Below the pieces are notes generated by a model. The model had not been told where the DNA came from and made no database searches. It worked only from the letters and a program-made list of their open reading frames with translations. From positions 1 through 7,205 of the forward strand of contig CADBAC010000044.1 of NCBI GenBank assembly GCA_902792495.1: a stretch of 7,205 bases of DNA, written 5' to 3'. How positions within the stretch are numbered: the stretch's first letter is position 1; each line of letters begins with the position of its first letter. This DNA comes from Ruminococcus flavefaciens (lineage in GTDB: Bacteria; Bacillota; Clostridia; Oscillospirales; Ruminococcaceae). The translations under genes and the position numbers were made by a program. Of the stretch, positions 1 through 4,782 are shown one piece after another.

Positions 1-72
1 GCTCCATATTTCTTTCCTTCGCATACTTCCTTCATCTGCCGCAGGCAACGGTCGTATGCTCAGCACAATACA
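1..72 (-). other. Leader and possible truncated 5' end of a leftward gene
   Basis: This is the region transcribed from the promoter at 79-107. It contains a small hairpin (TGCC, loop TGC, GGCA). Near the window edge an ATG at 7-5 is preceded by AAGGA with 7-nt spacing, the best-placed start by ribosome-binding-site logic. Another frame is open from ATG 35-33 to the edge and reads MKEVCEGKKYGA, but has no evident ribosome binding site. Too little of the gene is present to choose between these or to name a product; a non-coding transcript is also possible. Confidence 0.3.
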
Positions 73-78
73 TCACTA

Positions 79-107
79 ATTATACATCAGAAAGCGCAGA
101 TTGTCAA
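79..107 (-). promoter_or_regulatory. Consensus sigma-A promoter firing leftward off the window edge
   Basis: On the minus strand a perfect -35 box TTGACA (107-102) is followed after 17 bp by a perfect -10 box TATAAT (84-79). The expected start is near position 72. It lies only 16 bp past the stop codon of the small membrane-protein gene, so the gene beyond the left edge has its own strong promoter and may also receive read-through. Confidence 0.8.
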
Positions 108-123
108 GGAAAATTTCTGTCCG

Positions 124-267
124 TTACTGATGATCCTGATACACCAGATACACGATGTACACGAAATAGAATACCCATATTATCCACGTAACTGCCCACC
201 AGCCTGTGAATATGCTTATAAACAGATACGCAGCCACTGTAGCCAGTGTAACAAAAAGCTTTTTCAT
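124..267 (-). CDS. Small aromatic-rich membrane protein, 47 aa, unknown function
   Basis: I do not recognise the family. The protein begins MKKLFVTLATVAAYLF and is almost wholly hydrophobic. One segment spans about residues 4-22 and a second, very rich in Trp, Tyr and Phe, about residues 24-43; the tail is the polar QDHQ. This suggests a small integral membrane protein with one or two spans. I chose the start at 267 because it is preceded by GAAGGAG about 10 nt upstream. The frame can be extended to 351, but that would start upstream of its own -10 box at 314-319. It is divergent from proS and shares the upstream promoter region with it. It has its own near-consensus promoter and ribosome binding site, so I judge it a real gene despite its size. 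Confidence 0.7.
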   Translation of the reverse strand: MKKLFVTLATVAAYLFISIFTGWWAVTWIIWVFYFVYIVYLVYQDHQ

Positions 268-313
268 ACTATCATTTCTCCTTCGTGAAAGTACATCGTC
301 AACTCTACCTACA

Positions 314-342
314 ATTATACCATGCACCTCTTGCTTAGTCAA
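314..342 (-). promoter_or_regulatory. Promoter of the 47-aa membrane protein gene
   Basis: On the minus strand TTGACT (342-337) and TATAAT (319-314) are separated by 17 bp, with TG one base before the -10 (extended -10). The predicted start near 307 gives a leader of about 40 nt. The -35 is 2 bp from the -35 of the opposite promoter for proS, so both cannot easily be occupied by polymerase at once. Confidence 0.8.
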
Positions 343-344
343 TA

Positions 345-373
345 TTGACATTATCGGGGCAAAGTGTTATAAT
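345..373 (+). promoter_or_regulatory. Promoter of proS
   Basis: A perfect TTGACA (345-350) is followed after 17 bp by a perfect TATAAT (368-373), with an extended -10 TG at 365-366. The start is expected near 380, giving a leader of about 30 nt with no room for a T-box. This agrees with unregulated, strong expression of a housekeeping synthetase. Confidence 0.88.
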
Positions 374-409
374 GTATATATCTGTATTATTTAGAAAAGA
401 GGTCTATAT

Positions 410-1849
410 ATGGCAAAAGATAAAAAGCTGGTCACTGAGATAACCTCCATGGACGAGGATTTCGCTCAGTGGTATACTGATATCTGCAAAAAGGCAGAAC
501 TTATCGAGTACACAAGCGTTAAGGGATGTATGGTAATCCGTCCTTACGGCTACGCTATCTGGGAGAACATCCAGAGAATACTCGACACTACTTTCAAGGA
601 AACAGGCCACGAAAATGTTTGTATGCCTATGTTCATCCCTGAGAGCCTTCTCCAGAAGGAAAAGGACCACGTTGAAGGCTTTGCTCCCGAAGTTGCATGG
701 GTAACTTACGGCGGAAGCGAAAAGCTGGAAGACCGTCTCTGTGTACGTCCTACTTCCGAGACTCTCTTCTGCGAGCACTATGCTAATATCGTTCATTCCT
801 ACAGAGACCTGCCAAAGCTTTACAACCAGTGGGTAAGCGTTGTAAGATGGGAAAAGACCACCCGTCCTTTCCTTCGTTCAAGAGAATTCCTCTGGCAGGA
901 AGGCCACACTATCCACGCTACCGCTGAGGAGGCTATAGAGGAGACAGAGCGTATGCTCAATGTATACGCTGACTTCTGTGAGAAGTCCCTTGCTATGCCT
1001 GTTGTAAAGGGCAAGAAGACAGAGAGCGACAAGTTCGCAGGCGCTGTATCAACATACGCTATCGAGGCTCTCATGCACGACGGAAAGGCACTTCAGGCCG
1101 GTACTTCACACTACTTCGGCGACGGATTTGCAAAGGCTTTCGGCATTGAATACACAGACAAGGAAAACAAGAGAGTTAATCCTCATCAGACAAGCTGGGG
1201 CGTTACAACACGTCTTATCGGCGCAGTTATCATGACTCACGGCGACAACAGCGGTCTTGTACTTCCTCCTGCTGTTGCACCTGTACAGGTAGTTATCGTT
1301 CCTATCGCTCAGCACAAGGAAGGCGTTCTCGACAAGGCAAATGAGCTCTTTGAGAGACTGAAGAAGGCTGGCGTAAGAGTTAAGCTTGATGATACCGATA
1401 ACTCTCCCGGATGGAAGTTCGCTGAGTACGAAATGAAGGGCGTTCCGCTGAGAGTGGAGATAGGTCCCCGTGATATCGAAGAGAACAAGTGCATCATTGC
1501 TTCACGCTGGAACGGCGAAAAGGCAGAGACTTCACTGGATGAGCTTGAAAACGCAGTTGCTCAGAAGCTTCAGGAAGCTCACGACGGTATGTACAACAAG
1601 GCTCTCGAAAATCAGAAGAACAGAACATATGCCTGCACAACTATCGACGAGATAAACAAGGCTCTGGAAAAGGGAGACGGATTTATCAAGGCTATGTGGT
1701 GCGGCGAGGAAGCCTGCGAGGACGAGGTAAAGGAGAAGACAGGTGTCGGCTCAAGATGTATCCCGTTTGAACAGGAGCACCTCAGCGATGTATGCGTATG
1801 CTGCGGCAAGCCTGCAAAGCATATGGTATACTGGGGCAAGGCTTATTGA
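410..1849 (+). CDS. proS: Prolyl-tRNA synthetase, short archaeal/eukaryotic-type
   Basis: This class II aminoacyl-tRNA synthetase charges tRNA-Pro with proline using ATP in the cytoplasm. The 479-residue length and the lack of the ~180-residue insertion (editing) domain place it in the short ProRS type shared by archaea, eukaryotes, Thermus and many Clostridia. Visible signatures are RPTSE at 113-117, the motif 2 region RWE (146-148) with FLRSREF (154-160), the proline-pocket stretch GTSHYFG (231-237), and motif 3 [14 protein letters not shown] (266-279) with its Arg at 268. The anticodon-binding domain follows from about 290. The C-terminal zinc domain carries Cys431, Cys436, Cys462 and Cys465 as likely ligands, and the protein ends in Tyr479 as is usual for this type. 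The start at 410 has AAAAGAGG 7 nt upstream. It appears monocistronic and divergent from the small membrane gene. Confidence 0.97.
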   Translation: MAKDKKLVTEITSMDEDFAQWYTDICKKAELIEYTSVKGCMVIRPYGYAIWENIQRILDTTFKETGHENVCMPMFIPESLLQKEKDHVEGFAPEVAWVTYGGSEKLEDRLCVRPTSETLFCEHYANIVHSYRDLPKLYNQWVSVVRWEKTTRPFLRSREFLWQEGHTIHATAEEAIEETERMLNVYADFCEKSLAMPVVKGKKTESDKFAGAVSTYAIEALMHDGKALQAGTSHYFGDGFAKAFGIEYTDKENKRVNPHQTSWGVTTRLIGAVIMTHGDNSGLVLPPAVAPVQVVIVPIAQHKEGVLDKANELFERLKKAGVRVKLDDTDNSPGWKFAEYEMKGVPLRVEIGPRDIEENKCIIASRWNGEKAETSLDELENAVAQKLQEAHDGMYNKALENQKNRTYACTTIDEINKALEKGDGFIKAMWCGEEACEDEVKEKTGVGSRCIPFEQEHLSDVCVCCGKPAKHMVYWGKAY

Positions 1850-1949
1850 TTGGACTATTATAAAAGCAGTCGGGCGTACAATATGTACGCCCCAGTTTGT
1901 TGATAAAGTCAGATTTTATACGGCATTATCGGGCGGACGAGGGCGTCCG

Positions 1950-1991
1950 CCCCTACAAAATGGCTATTCTTCGTAAATGATTTTGTAGGGG
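1950..1991. repeat. 12-bp inverted repeat joining two of the palindromes
   Basis: CCCCTACAAAAT (1950-1961) and its exact reverse complement (1980-1991) flank an 18-nt spacer and overlap the ends of the hairpins at 1931-1952 and 1989-2010. The two hairpins therefore sit as mirror-image modules about a central axis, a BIME-like arrangement. Confidence 0.75.
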
Positions 1992-2034
1992 ACGCCGCCC
2001 TCGGCGTCCCAAAACAGGTTTTTTGACAAGCTGA

Positions 2035-2057
2035 GGGCGCACAATGTGCGCCCTTTT
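2035..2057 (+). terminator. proS: Possible distal terminator for proS
   Basis: An 8-bp stem GGGCGCAC / GTGCGCCC with loop AAT is followed by TTTTGTTAT. It is the only hairpin of the cluster with a T-run on the plus strand, but it lies 185 nt past the proS stop, so it would be a back-up terminator. Confidence 0.4.
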
Positions 2058-2098
2058 GTTATAATGCAGGGGTGGATATTATCCGCCCGTTTATACGC

Positions 2099-2137
2099 AA
2101 AACGCCGTGGTATTGCCTTTTCGGAAATACCACGGCG
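2099..2137 (-). terminator. mscL: Rho-independent terminator of mscL
   Basis: A perfect 12-bp stem (2103-2114 with 2126-2137) is followed, on the minus strand, by TTTTGCG. It begins 25 nt past the mscL stop. The plus-strand side has no T-run, so it acts leftward. Confidence 0.8.
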
Positions 2138-2162
2138 ATAAATATCATTACTGATATGTATA

Positions 2163-2576
2163 TTACTTTCTCTCCTTGAGAAGGTCTCTGATCTCTGTAA
2201 GAAGAACTTCTTCCTTCGGAGGCTCAGCAGGCTTCTCTTCTTCCTTCTTCTTGCCTACTGCCATAGCCTTGTTTACAGCCTTGATGAGGCAGAAGAGGAT
2301 GAGTGCGATGATAAGGAAGTTCAGAACTGCGGAAAGGAATGCGCCGTAATTGAAATCAACACCGTTTACTGTGAACTTACCGCCTACGAGCTGCATAACG
2401 CCGTTTTCGTCCTTCTCAGCGCCGCCTGTGATAAGAGCGATAAGTGGGTTGATAAAGTTATCTGTAAGTGCGCTTACGATGCTGCCGAATGCTGCACCGA
2501 TGATAACACCGATAGCCATATCCATTACGTTGCCCTTGAGTGCAAATTCCTTGAATTCCTGTAAAAACTTCTTCAT
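2163..2576 (-). CDS. mscL: Large-conductance mechanosensitive channel MscL
   Basis: MscL is a homopentameric inner-membrane channel that opens under membrane tension and releases solutes after hypo-osmotic shock. The 137 residues match the family length. The amphipathic N-terminal helix MKKFLQEFKEFALKGN leads into TM1 (about 16-45), which carries the hallmark VMDMAIGVIIGAAFG and later NPLIALITGG. A periplasmic loop (about 51-75) precedes TM2 (about 76-103), followed by a charged Lys/Glu/Pro linker and the cytoplasmic bundle helix (about 121-134). I chose the start at 2576 because AAGGAG lies 9 nt upstream; a GTG at 2612 has no ribosome binding site. No clear promoter is seen in the 69-nt gap to the upstream zinc-ribbon gene, so co-transcription is likely. 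A strong terminator follows. Confidence 0.96.
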   Translation of the reverse strand: MKKFLQEFKEFALKGNVMDMAIGVIIGAAFGSIVSALTDNFINPLIALITGGAEKDENGVMQLVGGKFTVNGVDFNYGAFLSAVLNFLIIALILFCLIKAVNKAMAVGKKKEEEKPAEPPKEEVLLTEIRDLLKERK

Positions 2577-2645
2577 TTCGATCTTCTCCTTAGTACATTG
2601 ATTTCTGGTCACAAAACAGGATACAACAGTTATCCTTCATATGAC

Positions 2646-4142
2646 TCACCCTTGTGAAAACAGATCCTGTAATTCGGGCAGACTGGGTATCTCCACAGTC
2701 TCGGTCCTTACTGTCTTTTTAGCCTTCATATGCTCGGGTAGCTCGATCTCGTCTATCACGTCATTGTAGGTTTTCTTCTTTGTGGGAAGAGCCTCGACAG
2801 CATGATCTGCGTGTGCCATAATAGCCTGCTTGTGTTCGGGAACGTAGGCTTGGAGCTTTCCTGCATCTGCTTCGGCTGTTTTACCCATAACATCCCATCT
2901 CATGGCTTCGTTGTTTTTTGCAAGAGAATCGGCACTTACCTCTCTTGTAACTCTCATTCTGTCCTGTGTTTTCTTTTCCTCGTTGTATTCAAGTTGGTCA
3001 GCGTTAACGGTCTCTGTCTGACGCATATAGAGTCTGTTGAACTTATGGTCATCATTCTTGACAAGGGCTGATGCATCGGCGATAGGCGTATCTCCCATAT
3101 AGTCATTGCGCTTATGCTCAAACCTTTTAAGACGGCTGAGGTCTGCGCCTGCGGTTGAGAGATCGTCCATTTCTCCGCTGTGCTTGCCGAAGAAATCATC
3201 ATTGGAAGTATCCTTATGCCTGGTCGCCTTTCCGCCGTCGAAGAATTCCCAGAAATCGTCGGGAACATCGACTCTTTTTTCCTCTTCCTGCTGCTGCGGG
3301 GGCGGCGGAGGCGGAGGAGTTGGCTGCATCTGCTGCTGGGGAATGCCCTGCATAGCAGGCATACCGCCCATTACAGGCGCATTCTGGTAGTTGGGGACAG
3401 GCTGTCCGTACAGGGGCGTACCATTCTGGTCGTAGCCCATGAACTGTGGCTGCTGATACATAACAGGCTGGCCGTAGACAGGCATACCGTTCTGGTCGTA
3501 ACCCATGAACTGCGGCTGCTGATACATAACGGGCTGTCCGTAGAGGGGCATACCATTCTGATCGTAACCGATGATCTGAGGCTGTTGGTACATCATAGGC
3601 TGACTATAAACGGGCATACCGTTCTGGTCGTAGCCTATTATCTGAGGCTGTTGGTACATTTGCTGAGGAATTCCTCCCATCTGCTGCATATTCTGCTGTG
3701 GTATCCCTGCCATCTGATAAGGATTATTATTAGCCGCATGGACAGCAGGGGTGCTGTACTGATTAGGCTGATAATTATTTGCCTGCATCTGAGGCTGGGG
3801 ATGTGGGTGTGATATTTGTTCCGGTAATGAGACTCTGTCAGCATCTAACTTAGGGATAAACGGTTCATCGAATCCTGAGAAATCAAATTCTTCGTCGGTA
3901 TCGTTGAGTTCATCGGCTGTATAAAGTGCAGATGAAGCTGCCGCTGAAGGGCGGTCGCTGATGGTAAAGGTACCGCTTCCGATGGTATAGACGCTGCCGC
4001 TTGAAGCATCGTCTTCGGAATGATATCTTCCTGCATCGACCTGTTCGATATTGACTTCATTGGGATTTTCGAGGTTGAGACCGCATTTTACGCAAAACTT
4101 GAATCCAGACTGATTTTCGGTTCCGCACTGTGGACATTTCAT
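2646..4142 (-). CDS. Zinc-ribbon protein with tyrosine/glutamine repeats, 498 aa, unknown function
   Basis: The protein opens with a short zinc ribbon (Cys3, Cys6, Cys17, Cys20; CPQCG and CVKCG knuckles), the kind that heads many uncharacterised Firmicutes proteins. An acidic segment follows (about 30-110), then a Gln/Asn/Pro/Met-rich low-complexity region (about 110-275) with four 22-residue repeats at 164-251, then seven prolines at 276-282 and a QQQEEE stretch. The C-terminal part (about 290-498) is charged and probably helical, with five degenerate ~23-residue repeats. There is no signal peptide or membrane span, so it should be cytoplasmic, perhaps a scaffold. GGAG lies 9 nt before the start. 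It heads a probable operon with mscL and is preceded by a long structured leader. No enzymatic motif is visible and I assign no function. Confidence 0.88.
   Translation of the reverse strand: MKCPQCGTENQSGFKFCVKCGLNLENPNEVNIEQVDAGRYHSEDDASSGSVYTIGSGTFTISDRPSAAASSALYTADELNDTDEEFDFSGFDEPFIPKLDADRVSLPEQISHPHPQPQMQANNYQPNQYSTPAVHAANNNPYQMAGIPQQNMQQMGGIPQQMYQQPQIIGYDQNGMPVYSQPMMYQQPQIIGYDQNGMPLYGQPVMYQQPQFMGYDQNGMPVYGQPVMYQQPQFMGYDQNGTPLYGQPVPNYQNAPVMGGMPAMQGIPQQQMQPTPPPPPPPQQQEEEKRVDVPDDFWEFFDGGKATRHKDTSNDDFFGKHSGEMDDLSTAGADLSRLKRFEHKRNDYMGDTPIADASALVKNDDHKFNRLYMRQTETVNADQLEYNEEKKTQDRMRVTREVSADSLAKNNEAMRWDVMGKTAEADAGKLQAYVPEHKQAIMAHADHAVEALPTKKKTYNDVIDEIELPEHMKAKKTVRTETVEIPSLPELQDLFSQG
2793..3152 (-). 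repeat. Five degenerate ~23-aa repeats in the C-terminal half
   Basis: Residues about 331-450 of the zinc-ribbon protein can be laid out as five units that begin with (G/D)AD or ADxL and end with a conserved Met followed by a polar stretch. The Met cores are DYMGDT, LYMRQT, DRMRVT, DVMGKT and AIMAHA. The units are 22-26 residues long, charged and probably helical. They are unrelated to the tyrosine/glutamine repeats upstream. The alignment is by eye. Confidence 0.55.
3390..3653 (-). repeat. Four tandem 66-bp coding repeats
   Basis: These encode residues 164-251 of the zinc-ribbon protein as four contiguous 22-residue units of the form QQPQ(II/FM)GYDQNGMP(V/L)YGQPVMY. Units 1-2 carry II and units 3-4 carry FM, while V and L alternate at the later position (V, L, V, L). 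This suggests duplication of a two-unit block. The last unit has Thr for Met and ends VPN. Confidence 0.9.
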
Positions 4143-4182
4143 AGAAAATCACTCCTTCGTTCAGGGCGTAAGGGACGCTATC

Positions 4183-4448
4183 GTGAAAATACAGGCCGCT
4201 ATACAAGCTTTATCTCATCAGGCAAAAACGAGGCACAATTCCTTTTCCTGACTGTAAAAACAGCCGGCTGACGGAACGTGTGCCATCCGAGACCGGAAAC
4301 GCTGCTGTAAGACTGTGGCATACCGCACAAAGGCAGTACAGGGGACCACGGTGAACAGCTTGTTCCCCCGATGAAAAACTCTGTATAAACCGCATTTCTA
4401 TGAGAGAAAAAATACGGACAGGAAGCCGTAAGGCCGCTATTTTTTCAC
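4183..4448 (-). ncRNA. Structured leader RNA or riboswitch-like element, class not recognised
   Basis: Read on the minus strand from the predicted start near 4449, the first 17 nt (4448-4432) pair with 4197-4183. The pairing is GUGAAAA with UUUUCAC, then UA with UA, then GGCC with GGCC, with a 2-nt bulge and a 2x2 internal loop. Inside this closing stem are ACGG/CCGU (4430-4415), CUCU/AGAG (4406-4379), a GGGG/CCCC domain holding GAACA-AGC-UGUUC (4369-4341), an ACUG/CAGU domain (4341-4305), UCCG-GUCU-CGGA (about 4296-4285) and a long arm (4284-4232) closed by GGCACA/UGUGCC with a GGCUGU-UUUU-ACAGUC tip. A second long-range helix pairs UCAUC (4374-4370) with GAUGA (4219-4215). It ends ~40 nt before the zinc-ribbon start codon. 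I compared it from memory with common riboswitches, 6S, SRP, tmRNA and RNase P without a match. Confidence 0.6.
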
Positions 4449-4455
4449 TTATCTT

Positions 4456-4484
4456 ATTATATCATTAAAAAATGAACTTTTCAA
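4456..4484 (-). promoter_or_regulatory. Promoter of the zinc-ribbon/mscL leader
   Basis: On the minus strand TTGAAA (4484-4479) and a perfect TATAAT (4461-4456) are 17 bp apart, with an extended -10 TG. An A/T tract (about 4485-4502) just upstream resembles an UP element. The expected start near 4449 is one base from the first pair of the closing stem of the leader RNA. Confidence 0.85.
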
Positions 4485-4705
4485 TAGCTTTTAAAAAAAT
4501 TGTGCAATACGGTACTATTTGTCTGATGCATTTTGTTAATATTTAACGTGGCTAACAATATGCATATCATATATATGTATATATTCACAAGTAATGAGGT
4601 CTGTCTATCACACTTATTTTCAGCTATATCAATGAAAAACACACAAATATTTACCGCAAACCCCGCTTTTTTTACTGCACACATACAAAGATGTATGGAA
4701 ACTAC
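4485..4705. other. AT-rich divergent intergenic region without a gene
   Basis: This very AT-rich stretch separates the leftward zinc-ribbon/mscL unit from the rightward carboxypeptidase gene. Short open frames exist on both strands but have no ribosome binding site or protein-like composition. Only small AT palindromes are seen, such as GTTAA-TAT-TTAAC and CATATATATG (near 4539-4577). They could be operators or simply chance in AT-rich DNA. Confidence 0.6.
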
Positions 4706-4734
4706 TGTATTTTTATGGAGTAATGTGGTATAAT
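4706..4734 (+). promoter_or_regulatory. Probable promoter of the VanY-type carboxypeptidase gene
   Basis: A perfect TATAAT at 4729-4734 with extended -10 TG at 4726-4727 is preceded at 17 bp by a weak -35, TGTATT (4706-4711). The start is expected near 4741. This rules out the upstream ATG at 4723, which lies inside the promoter. Confidence 0.7.
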
Positions 4735-4782
4735 AGATTTATTAATATTATGTCGCTTTTTGCGGCAGATCGGAGTGTTAAT

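Larger units (their letters stand above)
1872..2088. repeat. Cluster of five GC-rich palindromes (REP-like)
   Basis: Five short perfect or near-perfect hairpins lie in the gap after proS. They are at 1872-1892 (9-bp stem, loop ATA), 1931-1952 (9 bp, loop AGGG), 1989-2010 (9 bp, loop CCCT), 2035-2053 (8 bp, loop AAT) and 2070-2088 (8 bp with one G-T pair, loop ATT). Three of the left arms share the form GGGCGNAC. The block is more GC-rich than its surroundings. It resembles the short dispersed palindromes common between genes in Ruminococcaceae, but I cannot show copy number from one window. The first hairpin, 23 nt past the proS stop, may slow polymerase but has no proper T-run. Confidence 0.75.

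Noticed and set aside
404..796. 130-codon minus-strand frame within proS
   Set aside because: Antisense shadow of a clearly real gene, with no ribosome binding site; the real proS frame has all family motifs.
2023..2065. TTGACA (2023-2028) and TATAAT (2060-2065) as a promoter in the palindrome cluster
   Set aside because: The spacing is 31 bp, far from 17, and no gene follows rightward.
1850..2160. CRISPR array in the gap after proS
   Set aside because: The palindromes are not identical direct repeats and have no regular spacers.
3180..3812. 210-codon plus-strand open frame opposite the zinc-ribbon gene
   Set aside because: It is antisense to the tandem repeats, whose composition and codon bias keep the opposite frame open. 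It has no ribosome binding site, and the predicted protein is an implausible Leu/His/Arg/Val-rich repeat.
4183..4448. Cobalamin, TPP, glycine, SAM, T-box or c-di-AMP riboswitch; 6S, SRP, tmRNA or RNase P RNA
   Set aside because: I looked for the conserved sequence blocks of each on both strands and did not find them; only short chance resemblances occur. A covariance-model search is still the proper test.
4481..4733. Short open frames on both strands in the AT-rich gap
   Set aside because: No ribosome binding site upstream of either start and AT-driven composition; the plus-strand frame runs into the carboxypeptidase promoter.
4723..4782. Longer start of the carboxypeptidase (ATG at 4723 or 4750)
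   Set aside because: The first lies in the -10 region and neither has a ribosome binding site, while 4783 does.
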